Below, piece after piece: positions 42,142-50,605 of a stretch of DNA of 64,000 bases. Within the stretch, counting starts at the first letter, position 1, and the number at the start of each line of letters is the position of its first letter. Origin of the DNA: Oceanitalea stevensii. Its GTDB lineage: Bacteria > Actinomycetota > Actinomycetes > Actinomycetales > Actinomycetaceae. The notes below the pieces were generated by a model. It had not been told where the DNA came from. It was given only the letters and a program-made list of their open reading frames with translations, and did not search any database. The translations under genes and the position numbers were made by a program. Where the stretch lies: contig NZ_JACSPO010000002.1 in the NCBI RefSeq assembly GCF_014837105.1, positions 236,333-300,332 of the forward strand, written 5' to 3'.

Positions 42142-43182
42142 ATGACCACGCACCGCACCCGCACGGTGGCCGCCGGGCTCGTCGCGACGCTCGCCCTGGC
42201 GGCGTGCAGCGCCACCGGCTCGGGCGGGGGAGGGGGCGAGGACGCGGACGTGCTCCGCGTCGTCACCCACGACTCCTTCACCCTCAGCGAGGGGCTCCTC
42301 ACCGCCTTCGAGGAGCGCACCGGCTACACCGTCGAGCAGATCACCCCCGGCGACGGCGGCGCGCTGGTCAACCAGCTCGTCCTCACCCGCGACAACCCGC
42401 TGGGCGACGTCGTCTACGGCATCGACAACTCCTTCGCGGCGCGGGCCGCCGAGGAGGGCGTCCTCCAGCCCTACCGCTCCCCGGACGCCGTCCGGACGGC
42501 GATGGAGGACTCCCTCACCGCCGTCGACTTCGGGGACGTGTGCGTCAACGTCGACCACGAGTGGTTCCGCGAGCAGGGGATCCCCGAGCCGCAGACGCTC
42601 GAGGACCTCACCGACCCCACCTACGCCGATCTGCTCGTGGTGACGAACCCCGCGACGTCGTCGCCCGGGCTCGCCTTCCTCCTCGCGACCGTCGGCGCCT
42701 TCGGGGAGGACGGGTGGGAGCAGTACTGGCGCGACCTCAGGGCCAACGGCGTGCGGGTCGTCGAGGGCTGGTCCGACGCCTACTACGTCGACTTCTCCGG
42801 GTCCGAGGGCGCCGGGCCGCGGCCGCTCGTCCTGTCCTACTCCTCCTCGCCCGCCGCCGAGGTGCCCGCGGACGGCTCCGAGCCGCGGACCGGGGCACTG
42901 CTCGAGACCTGCTTCCGGCAGACCGAGTACGCCGGCGTGCTGGCCGGGGCCGAGAACGTCGAGGGCGCCCAGGAGTTCGTCGACTTCCTCCTCTCGCCCG
43001 AGGTCCAGGCCGACATCCCGGGCAGCATGTTCATGTACCCCGTGCTCGACGGCGTCGGGCTGCCCCAGGAGTGGGCGGACCACGCCCCGGTGAGCCCGGC
43101 GCCCCACGAGGTGGAGCCGCAGGCCATCACGGACAACCGGGACCGGTGGATCGAGACGTGGACCGAGATCGTCGTCGGCTGA
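42142..43182 (+). CDS. thiB: Thiamine ABC transporter, substrate-binding lipoprotein
   Basis: A 346-residue exported lipoprotein with lipobox LALAACS (Cys22). The body is a type 2 periplasmic-binding fold: LRVVTHDSFTLSEGLLTAFEERTGY and DNPLGDVVYGIDNSF (about residues 38-100), and LVVTNPATSSPGLAFLL (about 170-186), all seen in ThiB/TbpA. It captures thiamine (or phosphates) outside the membrane. The ATG at 42142 has gaggagg upstream and is under riboswitch control. thiP begins inside its 3' end. Confidence 0.92.
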   Translation: MTTHRTRTVAAGLVATLALAACSATGSGGGGGEDADVLRVVTHDSFTLSEGLLTAFEERTGYTVEQITPGDGGALVNQLVLTRDNPLGDVVYGIDNSFAARAAEEGVLQPYRSPDAVRTAMEDSLTAVDFGDVCVNVDHEWFREQGIPEPQTLEDLTDPTYADLLVVTNPATSSPGLAFLLATVGAFGEDGWEQYWRDLRANGVRVVEGWSDAYYVDFSGSEGAGPRPLVLSYSSSPAAEVPADGSEPRTGALLETCFRQTEYAGVLAGAENVEGAQEFVDFLLSPEVQADIPGSMFMYPVLDGVGLPQEWADHAPVSPAPHEVEPQAITDNRDRWIETWTEIVVG

Positions 43183-44858
43183 CCCGGCGCAGCCCGGCGG
43201 CCGCGCTCGCCTGGGTGCTCGCGGCCGGGGTGCCGCTCGCGTTCCTCTCCGTCTTCTTCCTGTGGCCGGTCGTGACGATGGTGGCGCGCGGCTTCGTGCC
43301 CGACGGCGCCCTGGACCTTGGGGGCATCACCGAGGTCCTCTCGCGGCGGCGGACGTGGCGGGTCATCGGGATCACGGTGGGCCAGTCGCTCACCGCGACC
43401 GCGCTCGCCCTGCTCCTCGGCATCCCGGGGGCCTACGTGCTCTACCGCTGCCGCTTCCGGGGCCGCCGGCTCGTGCGCGGCTTCGTCACGGTGCCCTTCG
43501 TGCTGCCGACGGTCGTCGTCGGCGTCGCCTTCCGCTCCCTCCTCGTGGAGACCGGGCCGCTCGGTTTCCTCGGCATCGACGGGACCTTCGCGGCGGTCGT
43601 CGCGGCGCTCGTGTTCTTCAACTACGCGCTCGTCGTGCGCACGGTCGGGGCGCTGTGGGAGCGGCTGGACCCGCGCGCCGAGGAGGCGGCCGGCAGCCTC
43701 GGTGCCTCCCCGTGGCGGGCGTTCCGCACGGTGACCCTGCCCGCCCTCGCCCCGGCGGTCGTCTCGGCGGGCGCCGTCGTCTTCCTCTTCTGCGCGACGT
43801 CCTTCGGCGTCGTCCTCACGATGGGCGGGCTGCGCTACGGGACGATCGAGACCGAGGTGTGGATCCAGACCACCCAGTTCCTCGACCTGCGGGCGGCCGC
43901 GGTGCTCTCGGTCCTCCAGCTCGTCGTCGTCGGCGCCGCCCTGCTCCTCGCCTCCCGCGCCCGCCGGCACTACGACCACTCCCTCCACCTGCGCGCCGAC
44001 CGCTCCGCCACCCACCCGCTGCGGCTGCGCCAGGCCGGGCGGCCGGGACCGGACACGCCCGCGGCAGCCGTCACCGCCGTCGTCGTCCTCGGGCTGCTCG
44101 TCCTGCCGCTCGCCCACCTCCTCACGGGCTCGCTGCGCACCCCCGAGGGCTGGGGCCTGGACAACTTCCGCCGGCTGGCGACGACGGGCGGCACCAACGC
44201 CCTCACCGTCACCGTGTGGGAAGCGGCCCTCAACTCCCTGCGCGCGGCCGTGGACGCGACCGTCATCGCCGTCGTCGTCGGCACGCTCGTCGCGCTCGTC
44301 GTCTCCCGCCGGCCCCGCTCGCCGGGCGGACGCCGGGCGCTGGGGGTGCTCGACGCCGTCTTCATGCTCCCGCTCGGGGTGTCCGCGGTGACGGTCGGCT
44401 TCGGCTTCCTCATCACCCTCGACTCCCCGCCCCTCGACCTGCGCGGCTCGGCGCTCATCGTGCCGATCGCCCAGGCGGTGGTCGCGGTCCCGCTCGTCGT
44501 GCGGACGGTGCTGCCCGTGCTCCGGGCGATCGACCCCCGGCTGCGGGAGGCGGCGGCCGTCCTCGGGGCGTCCCCCGGACGCGTGCTCGCGACCGTCGAC
44601 GGCCCCTTCCTCGTCCGCGGCCTCGGCCTCGCCGTGGGCTTCGCCTTCGCGGTCTCGCTCGGGGAGTTCGGCGCCACCGCCTTCCTCTCGCGCCCCGAGA
44701 GCCCCACGCTGCCGGTCGTCATCTTCCGGCTCATCGGCCGCCCCGGCGCGGAGAACTACGGGATGGCGCTCGCGGCGTCCGTCGTCCTCGCCGCCCTCAC
44801 CGCCGGCGTCATGATGCTGGCCGAACGCCTCCGAGGAGACAGGATGGGCACGTGGTGA
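43158..44858 (+). CDS. thiP: Thiamine ABC transporter, two-domain permease
   Basis: A 566-residue permease made of two fused binding-protein-dependent transport domains, about 12 membrane helices. EAA-like coupling loops occur in each half: EEAAGSLGASPWRAFRTVTLPAL (about 175-197) and REAAAVLGASPGRVLATVDGPFL (about 465-487). The GTG at 43158 overlaps thiB by 25 nt; later in-frame starts such as GTG 43215 would remove the first cytosolic residues only. The stop overlaps the thiQ GTG (GTGA). Confidence 0.9.
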   Translation: MDRDRRRLTRRSPAAALAWVLAAGVPLAFLSVFFLWPVVTMVARGFVPDGALDLGGITEVLSRRRTWRVIGITVGQSLTATALALLLGIPGAYVLYRCRFRGRRLVRGFVTVPFVLPTVVVGVAFRSLLVETGPLGFLGIDGTFAAVVAALVFFNYALVVRTVGALWERLDPRAEEAAGSLGASPWRAFRTVTLPALAPAVVSAGAVVFLFCATSFGVVLTMGGLRYGTIETEVWIQTTQFLDLRAAAVLSVLQLVVVGAALLLASRARRHYDHSLHLRADRSATHPLRLRQAGRPGPDTPAAAVTAVVVLGLLVLPLAHLLTGSLRTPEGWGLDNFRRLATTGGTNALTVTVWEAALNSLRAAVDATVIAVVVGTLVALVVSRRPRSPGGRRALGVLDAVFMLPLGVSAVTVGFGFLITLDSPPLDLRGSALIVPIAQAVVAVPLVVRTVLPVLRAIDPRLREAAAVLGASPGRVLATVDGPFLVRGLGLAVGFAFAVSLGEFGATAFLSRPESPTLPVVIFRLIGRPGAENYGMALAASVVLAALTAGVMMLAERLRGDRMGTW

Positions 44859-45865
44859 ACGGACTGGAGGTCCGCGGGGCGGTCCTCACCTACCCCGGCG
44901 GCCCGACGGCGGTGGACGACGTCAGCCTCGACGTCCCCGCCGGTGAGGTGCTCGCGCTGCTCGGCCCCTCCGGCTGCGGGAAGTCCTCGCTGCTCCGGGC
45001 GGTGGCCGGGCTCGAGCCGCTCACCGCGGGGCAGGTGCGCTGGGACGGGGACGACCTCGCGGCCGTGCCCGTGCACCGGCGCGGCTTCGGGCTCATGTTC
45101 CAGGACGGCCAGCTCTTCCCGCACCGCGACGTCGCGGGGAACATCGCCTACGGCATCGGCGGGCTGCCGCGCGCCGAGCGCGAGGCGCGCGTGGCCGAGC
45201 TGCTGCGGCTCGTGGGCCTGCGTGACTACGGCGAGCGCCCGGTGACGACGCTCTCCGGCGGGGAGCAGCAGCGGGTGGCCCTCGCCCGCGCGCTGGCACC
45301 GCGCCCGCGGCTGCTCCTGCTCGACGAGCCGCTCTCCTCCCTGGACCGCTCGCTGCGCGAGCACCTCGCCGGCGAGCTGCGCGACATCATCCACGCGACC
45401 GGCACCACCGCCGTCTACGTCACCCACGACCACGACGAGGCCTTCACCGTCGCCTCCCGCATCGCCGTCATGGCGCGCGGGCGCGTCCTGCAGGCCGACA
45501 CGCCCGAGCGGCTGTGGCGCGCGCCGGCGAGCGAGGAGGTGGCCCGGTTCCTCGGCTACGGACCGGTCGTCGACGCCGTCGTCGTCGACGGGCAGGTGCG
45601 CGGGCCGCTGGGCGCGGTGGTGGACGAGCCGGGCGGCGTGGGCGGCGAGGTGCGCCTCGCGCTGGGCCCGCGTGCGCTCGTGCCCGACGACGACGGCGAG
45701 CCGGTCCCCGTCCGCGGGTGGCGGGTGCGCCGCGGGGAGCGCGAGCTGGACGTCACGCTGCCCGACGGTCAGGGGGCCGTGGTCCGCGTGCCGGCGGACG
45801 GTGAGGTGCCGCAGACCGCCCGGGTGCGCGTGGCCGCCGAGCACGTGGCGGTGGTGTCCCGGTGA
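44855..45865 (+). CDS. thiQ: Thiamine ABC transporter, ATP-binding protein
   Basis: A 336-residue ABC ATPase. Walker A is GPSGCGKSS (about residues 35-43), the Q-loop is FQDGQLFPHRD, the signature LSGGEQQR (about 131-138), Walker B LLLLDEPLSS (about 150-159) and the H-loop TVYVTHDHDE-like segment. After about residue 240 there is a C-terminal regulatory (TOBE-like) domain that short ThiQ proteins lack. It powers uptake through ThiP. The next gene overlaps by 4 nt. Confidence 0.92.
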   Translation: MNGLEVRGAVLTYPGGPTAVDDVSLDVPAGEVLALLGPSGCGKSSLLRAVAGLEPLTAGQVRWDGDDLAAVPVHRRGFGLMFQDGQLFPHRDVAGNIAYGIGGLPRAEREARVAELLRLVGLRDYGERPVTTLSGGEQQRVALARALAPRPRLLLLDEPLSSLDRSLREHLAGELRDIIHATGTTAVYVTHDHDEAFTVASRIAVMARGRVLQADTPERLWRAPASEEVARFLGYGPVVDAVVVDGQVRGPLGAVVDEPGGVGGEVRLALGPRALVPDDDGEPVPVRGWRVRRGERELDVTLPDGQGAVVRVPADGEVPQTARVRVAAEHVAVVSR

Positions 45866-46407
45866 ACGAGACGCTCATGCTGCTCCTCCTCGTGGCGGTC
45901 GTCGCGGTGCCGGCGCTGCTGCTGGCCCGCTCGCGCCGGCGGCTCGGCAGCGCCGTCCGCCGCACCGAGCGCCTGGAGATCTGGGCCGCGCCGCGTGGCT
46001 GGCGGGTGCTGGGAGACGCCCCGGAGGTGCTCGGCCGCTGGCAGTGCCTGCCCTTCACGGCACCGGAGCGGGAGGTGGACGACGCCGTCGCCGGGGAGTA
46101 CCGCGGCCGGGAGGCGACGTCCTTCCGGCTCGAGACGGCGCCGCCGCGCGAGGTCACCCACGTCCTCACCGTCGAGCTGCGCGCCGCGGTGCCGGTCGCG
46201 CAGATGATGACCGACGGCGTCCCCGCCGAGGAGCTGGGCGCCGAGGGCGGCGCGTGGCTGGGCGAGCGAGCCCCGACGGGACTGTCGCTGCGGGTGGAGC
46301 GGGGCGTCGTCGTCGGCTGGCTCCCCGGCGAGCCGCTCCTCACGGAGCTGGACCGCTACCTCGACGTCCTGGTCGACGTCGCCGAGGCCCTCGAGCGCCT
46401 GAAGTAA
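45862..46407 (+). CDS. Unknown membrane-anchored protein at the end of the thiamine operon
   Basis: A 181-residue protein with one N-terminal membrane helix (about residues 4-22, TLMLLLLVAVVAVPALLLA) followed by a cytosolic alpha/beta-like domain (RLEIWAAPRGWRVLGDAPEVLGRWQCLPF, about 37-65; later LSLRVERGVVVGWLPG). I do not recognise the domain; it resembles the general layout of DUF3137-like proteins. The GTGA overlap with thiQ means it is co-translated, but a role in thiamine transport is unproven. Confidence 0.6.
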   Translation: MNETLMLLLLVAVVAVPALLLARSRRRLGSAVRRTERLEIWAAPRGWRVLGDAPEVLGRWQCLPFTAPEREVDDAVAGEYRGREATSFRLETAPPREVTHVLTVELRAAVPVAQMMTDGVPAEELGAEGGAWLGERAPTGLSLRVERGVVVGWLPGEPLLTELDRYLDVLVDVAEALERLK

Positions 46408-46420
46408 CCCACCACGACAC

Positions 46421-46434
46421 CCCGCATATGCGGG
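46421..46434. promoter_or_regulatory. Perfect 14-bp palindrome cccgcatatgcggg
   Basis: The site is centred at 46427.5. A second copy of its core, catatgcgg, is centred at 46478.5, exactly 51 bp away or about five helical turns. Both precede the pgmB-GH65 operon. It has no loop, so it is a protein-binding site rather than a terminator. Confidence 0.5.
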
Positions 46435-46472
46435 CTTTCTGCGGCCGGCGCGCTCGTGAGGACGCCGAGATC

Positions 46473-46484
46473 GCCCATATGCGG
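46473..46484. promoter_or_regulatory. Second catatgcgg site before pgmB
   Basis: The sequence gcccatatgcgg shares the catatgcgg core of the upstream palindrome. It lies about 40 bp before a candidate -10 (taaggc, 46520-46525), a place fit for an activator or looping repressor. Confidence 0.45.
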
Positions 46485-46556
46485 CTCCTCGGACGGGGCG
46501 CGCGTCCGGGCGAAGCCTGTAAGGCTGGGGCGGACCTCCAAGCGAAGGGAGAAGTG

Positions 46557-47291
46557 GTGCTCGGCCTACCCGACAGCGTGCGTGCCCTCCTGTTCGACCT
46601 CGACGGCGTCCTCACCCGGACCGCCGACCTCCACGCCAGGGCGTGGACGGAGACCTTCGACGAGTTCCTCCGGGACCACGCCGCCCGCACGGGCGAGCCC
46701 TTCGTCCCCTTCGACCCGGTGGCCGAGTACGCCGCCCACGTCGACGGGAAGCGGCGGGTCGACGGCGTGCGTGACTTCCTCGGCAGCCGCGACATCACCC
46801 TGCCCTACGGCACCCCCGCGGACAGCCCCGAGCGGGAGACCCTCCACGGCATCGGCAACCGCAAGAACGAGCGTGTCCTCAAGCTGATCACGACCGAGGG
46901 CGTCGAGGTGTTCCCCGGCTCGCTGCGCTACCTCGACGCCGCGCGCGCGGCGGGACTGCCGTGTGCCGTCGTCTCCTCCAGCGCGAACGCGGCGCTCGTC
47001 CTGGACGTCACGGGCCTCGAGGACCGCATCGACGTCCTCGTCGACGGCTCGGTCGCCCACGCCCTCGACCTGCCCGGCAAGCCGGCGCCGGACACCTTCC
47101 TCGAGGCCACCCGCCGCCTGGGGCTGACCCCGCCCGAGGCCGCGGTCATCGAGGACGCGCTCGCGGGCGTCGCGGCGGGCAGGGCCGGCGGCTTCGGCTA
47201 CGTCATCGGCGTCGACCGCCTCGGGCAGGCCGACGCGCTGCGGGAGCAGGGCGCGGACGTCGTCGTCGCGGACCTCGAGGAGCTCCTGTGA
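46557..47291 (+). CDS. pgmB: HAD-family beta-phosphoglucomutase
   Basis: A 244-residue HAD-IA enzyme with DLDGVLTRTADLHARAW (motif I, about residues 13-29), the cap residues around GKRRVDGVRDFLGSRDI (about 63-79), VVSSSANA (motif II) and PGKPAPDTFLEA plus VIEDALAGVAAGRAGGFGYVIGV (motifs III/IV). These are typical of beta-PGM, which turns beta-glucose-1-phosphate to glucose-6-phosphate. It precedes and overlaps a GH65 phosphorylase that would supply beta-glucose-1-phosphate. The start is GTG 46557 or 46554; aaggga lies a few nt upstream. Confidence 0.88.
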   Translation: MLGLPDSVRALLFDLDGVLTRTADLHARAWTETFDEFLRDHAARTGEPFVPFDPVAEYAAHVDGKRRVDGVRDFLGSRDITLPYGTPADSPERETLHGIGNRKNERVLKLITTEGVEVFPGSLRYLDAARAAGLPCAVVSSSANAALVLDVTGLEDRIDVLVDGSVAHALDLPGKPAPDTFLEATRRLGLTPPEAAVIEDALAGVAAGRAGGFGYVIGVDRLGQADALREQGADVVVADLEELL

Positions 47292-49672
47292 CGGGTCCGA
47301 CCCTCCCGGTCGAGCCCTGGTGCCTGCGCGAGCGCGGCCTGGACCTCGAGACGCTCGGGCAGATGGAGTCGCTCTTCGCGCTGTCCAACGGCCACCTCGG
47401 GATGCGGGGCAACCTCGACGAGGGGGAGCCGGTGGACCAGCAGGGCACCTACCTGTCCGGCTTCTTCGAGCACCACCCGCTGCCCTACGCCGAGGGCGGC
47501 TACGGCTACCCCGAGTCCGGGCAGACGATCGTCAACGTCACCAACGGCAAGCTCATCCGTCTGCTCGTCGACGACGAGCCCTTCGACATGCGCTACGGCG
47601 AGGTCGTCTCCCACGAGCGCGTCCTCGACCTGCGCGCCGGGACCCTGCGCCGGGAGACGGAGTGGGTCTCCCCGGCCGGGCGGCGGGTCGTCGTGCGCTC
47701 GACGCGGCTCGTCTCCCTCACCCACCGCGCCGTCGCCGCCATCGAGTACGAGGTGGAGCCCGTCGACGGGCCGGCACGCGTCATCGTCCAGTCCCAGCTC
47801 GTCGCCAACGAGACACCCCCGGAGGTCGACGACGGCGACCCCCGCGTGGCCGCCGCGCTCCAGGACCCGCTCGCAGCCGTCTCCCAGGACGTCGAGCAGG
47901 ACGGCGCGATCCTCCTCCACCGCACCCGCACGAGCGGGCTGCTCGTCGCCGCCGGGATGGACCACGACATCGAGTGCCCGCACCAGTACGAGGTGGAGCA
48001 CGAGGCGCGGGAGGACTGGGCCCGCACGACCGTCGTCACCGTCCTCCAGCCCGGGGAACGGCTGCGGGTGGTGAAGAACGTCGCCTACGGCTGGTCGGGC
48101 ACCCGCAGCGAGCACGCGCTGCGTGACCAGGTGGCCGCCGCGCTCACCAGCGCGCGGTACGCCGGGTGGGACTCCCTCGTCCGCGACCAGCGGGCCTACC
48201 TCGACGACTTCTGGGGCTCGGCCGACGTCGAGGTCGACGGGGACCCGATCCTCCAGCAGGCGGTGCGCTTCTGCCTCTTCCAGGTGCTGCAGGCCGGGGC
48301 GCGGGCCGAGGGCCGGGCGATCGGGGCCAAGGCCCTCACCGGGACGGGCTACAACGGCCACACCTTCTGGGACGTCGAGGGCTTCGTCCTGCCCGTCCTC
48401 GTCATGACGGCACCGGGCGCCGCCGCGGACGCGCTGCGCTGGCGCGCCTCGACGCTCGACCTCGCCCGCGCGCGCGCCGCCACCCTCGGGCTGGCCGGGG
48501 CGGCCTTCCCGTGGCGCACCATCCAGGGGGAGGAGACCTCGGCGTACTGGCCGGCCGGCACCGCCGCCTTCCACCTCAACGCCGTCGTCGCGCGTGCCTT
48601 CGAGTACTACCGCCTCACCACGGGCGACGACAGCCTGGACCGTGAGTGCGGCGCCGAGGTGCTCGTCGAGACGGCCCGCCTGTGGATGTCGCTGGGCCAC
48701 CACGACCGCTCCGGCGCGTGGCACGTCCAGGGCGTCACCGGCCCCGACGAGTACACCGCCGTCATCGACGACAACGTCTTCACCAACCTCATGGCCGCGC
48801 GGAACCTGCGCTCGGCGGACGCGACGTGCGAGCGCAACCCGGACATCGCCGTCGCCCTCGGGGTGGACGACGACGAGCGGGAGGCGTGGCGGGCCGCGGC
48901 CGCCGCCGTCCACATCCCCTACGACGCCGAGCTCGGCGTCCACCCGCAGTGCGAGGGCTTCACCCGGTACGGGGAGTGGGACTTCCACGACGGCGAGACG
49001 CGCTACCCGCTCATGCTCCACGCGCCCTACTTCCAGCTCTACCGCAAGCAGGTGGTCAAGCAGGCCGACCTTGTCCTCGCCATGCACTGGTGCGGTGAGG
49101 AGTTCACCGCCAAGGACAAGGCGTGGAACCTCGACTACTACGAGCGCCGCACGGTCCGGGACTCCTCGCTGTCGGCCTGCACGCAGGCCGTCATGTGCGC
49201 GGAGGTTGGCCACCTCGACCTCGCCCACGCCTACCTCCACGAGGCGGCGCTCGTCGACCTGCGCGACCTCCAGGGCAACACGGACCAGGGCCTGCACATC
49301 GCCTCCTCGGCCGGGGCGTGGACGGCCCTCGTCGACGGCTTCGGCGGGATGCGGGAGCGCGGGGACCAGCTGTGCGTGGCGCCGGCGCTGCCGGCCTCGG
49401 TGACGCGACTGGCCTTCCGCGTGCTCTGGCACGGCATGGCGGTCCAGGTGGAGGCGACCCACGACGAGGTGACGTGCACGCTGCTGAGCGGGAACGGGGA
49501 GGGGATGTCGATGCAGGTCTACGACGAGGAGGTGCTCGTGCGCGCCGGGCAGCCGGTGACGCGGCCGGTCCAGCGGCGCGAGCCGCTGCTGCCCGCGCCG
49601 CCGCAGCCGGTGGGCCGCACCCCGCGGCCGGCCGGGCGCGACCCGCTCTCGGTCGCGCGGAGCGCGTCGTGA
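47288..49672 (+). CDS. Glycoside hydrolase family 65 phosphorylase (trehalose/kojibiose/maltose-type)
   Basis: A 794-residue cytosolic enzyme of the GH65 fold. The N-terminal super-sandwich region holds ESLFALSNGHLGMRGNLDEG (about 28-47). The catalytic (alpha/alpha)6 barrel has GYNGHTFWDVEGFVLP (about 350-365), the general-acid Glu488 in VTGPDEYTAV, and KQVVKQADLVLAM (about 585-597). Inverting phosphorolysis of an alpha-glucoside gives beta-glucose-1-phosphate, which the adjacent pgmB product would use. Trehalose, kojibiose, nigerose or maltose cannot be told apart by eye; the distant GH15 gene makes trehalose attractive. GTGA overlaps at both ends. Confidence 0.9.
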   Translation: MTGPTLPVEPWCLRERGLDLETLGQMESLFALSNGHLGMRGNLDEGEPVDQQGTYLSGFFEHHPLPYAEGGYGYPESGQTIVNVTNGKLIRLLVDDEPFDMRYGEVVSHERVLDLRAGTLRRETEWVSPAGRRVVVRSTRLVSLTHRAVAAIEYEVEPVDGPARVIVQSQLVANETPPEVDDGDPRVAAALQDPLAAVSQDVEQDGAILLHRTRTSGLLVAAGMDHDIECPHQYEVEHEAREDWARTTVVTVLQPGERLRVVKNVAYGWSGTRSEHALRDQVAAALTSARYAGWDSLVRDQRAYLDDFWGSADVEVDGDPILQQAVRFCLFQVLQAGARAEGRAIGAKALTGTGYNGHTFWDVEGFVLPVLVMTAPGAAADALRWRASTLDLARARAATLGLAGAAFPWRTIQGEETSAYWPAGTAAFHLNAVVARAFEYYRLTTGDDSLDRECGAEVLVETARLWMSLGHHDRSGAWHVQGVTGPDEYTAVIDDNVFTNLMAARNLRSADATCERNPDIAVALGVDDDEREAWRAAAAAVHIPYDAELGVHPQCEGFTRYGEWDFHDGETRYPLMLHAPYFQLYRKQVVKQADLVLAMHWCGEEFTAKDKAWNLDYYERRTVRDSSLSACTQAVMCAEVGHLDLAHAYLHEAALVDLRDLQGNTDQGLHIASSAGAWTALVDGFGGMRERGDQLCVAPALPASVTRLAFRVLWHGMAVQVEATHDEVTCTLLSGNGEGMSMQVYDEEVLVRAGQPVTRPVQRREPLLPAPPQPVGRTPRPAGRDPLSVARSAS

Positions 49673-50145
49673 GCACCGCTGGCCCGGGCGAGGCGGAGGC
49701 CGTCGCCGCGATGGAGGCCGCCGGCCTGGCTCACACCGTCACGCGGCACGGACGGGTGAGCAGCCTGGAGGAGGCCGCCGCGGCCCGCGGCGTCGAGCCC
49801 GCGGCGATCGTCAAGACGATCGTCGTGCGGCGCGCGGAGGAGGACTACCTCTTCGTGCTCGTCCCCGGGGACCGGACGATCTCGTGGCCCAGGCTCCGGA
49901 CGCTGCTCGGGGTCAACCGCGTGTCGATGCCCGACGCCGCCACGGCCCGGGAGGTCACCGGCTACGAGCGCGGCACCATCACGCCCTTCGGTGCGCTGCG
50001 CGCCTGGCCGGTGATCGCCGACGAGCGGGTGCGGGGCACCGTCTCGATCGGGGCCGGTGCCCACGGCGTCGCCGTGACGGTCGACGGCGCCGCCCTCGTG
50101 ACGGCGCTGGGCGCCCAGGTCGCCGACGTCACCGAGCCCGCCTGA
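49669..50145 (+). CDS. ybaK: YbaK/EbsC-type aminoacyl-tRNA deacylase
   Basis: A 158-residue protein of the YbaK/ProX editing-domain family. The conserved Lys49 in AIVKTIVV, VLVPGDRTISWPRLRTLLGVNR (about 64-85) and GYERGTITPFG (about 98-108) are typical. Such proteins hydrolyse mischarged tRNA, mostly Cys-tRNA(Pro) or Ala-tRNA(Pro). It is coupled to the GH65 gene by overlap, without obvious functional connection. The GTG start is the overlap codon. Confidence 0.85.
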   Translation: MSTAGPGEAEAVAAMEAAGLAHTVTRHGRVSSLEEAAAARGVEPAAIVKTIVVRRAEEDYLFVLVPGDRTISWPRLRTLLGVNRVSMPDAATAREVTGYERGTITPFGALRAWPVIADERVRGTVSIGAGAHGVAVTVDGAALVTALGAQVADVTEPA

Positions 50146-50215
50146 CACCGTCGCGCAACCCGGCCCGCCGGGGAGCGGTCGGTGGGATGCTGGAAACCCG
50201 CCGACGGGAGTCGAG

Positions 50216-50602
50216 ATGTCGCTCGAGGTCCTGGGACCGCGCGCCTGCCGCCGCCTGCTCGAGCAGGTGTCCGTGGCCTGGCTCGCCCACTGTGCCGACG
50301 GCGCCGTCCACATGGTGCCGGTGAACTTCGCCGTGCACGGCACCGAGATCGTCGTCCACAGCGTCTACGGCCGCTCGCTCACCGCCGTCGCCGAAGGGCG
50401 GCTCATCACCCTCGCAGCGGGCCACTTCGACGAGGAGGCCCGGACCGGCTGGTCGGTGACCGTCACCGGGCGGGCGCACCTCGTCGGCGACCCGCTCGTC
50501 AACCCCGGGGCCCCGGACGCGGACGTCTGGGCCGACCTGCCGTCCACCGTGCCCGTCGCCGTGCCGATGACGACGGTCACCGGCCGGCGGGTGCAGCGCT
50601 GA
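50216..50602 (+). CDS. Pyridoxamine-5'-phosphate-oxidase-like FMN-binding protein
   Basis: A 128-residue small split-barrel protein. The pattern RLLEQVSVAWLAHCADGAVHMVPVNFAVHGTEIVVHS (about residues 12-48) and SVTVTGRAHLV (about 80-90) is that of the PNPOx-like 'nitroimidazole-resistance/F420 or FMN binding' group. It probably binds a flavin or F420; the reaction is not known. The ATG at 50216 has gggag upstream. It is convergent with the ABC transporter operon, 3 nt apart. Confidence 0.8.
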   Translation: MSLEVLGPRACRRLLEQVSVAWLAHCADGAVHMVPVNFAVHGTEIVVHSVYGRSLTAVAEGRLITLAAGHFDEEARTGWSVTVTGRAHLVGDPLVNPGAPDADVWADLPSTVPVAVPMTTVTGRRVQR

Positions 50603-50605
50603 GGG

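Noticed and set aside
46421..46434. Palindrome as a terminator after the thiamine operon
   Set aside because: It has no loop and is too short to fold stably; a protein site is more likely.
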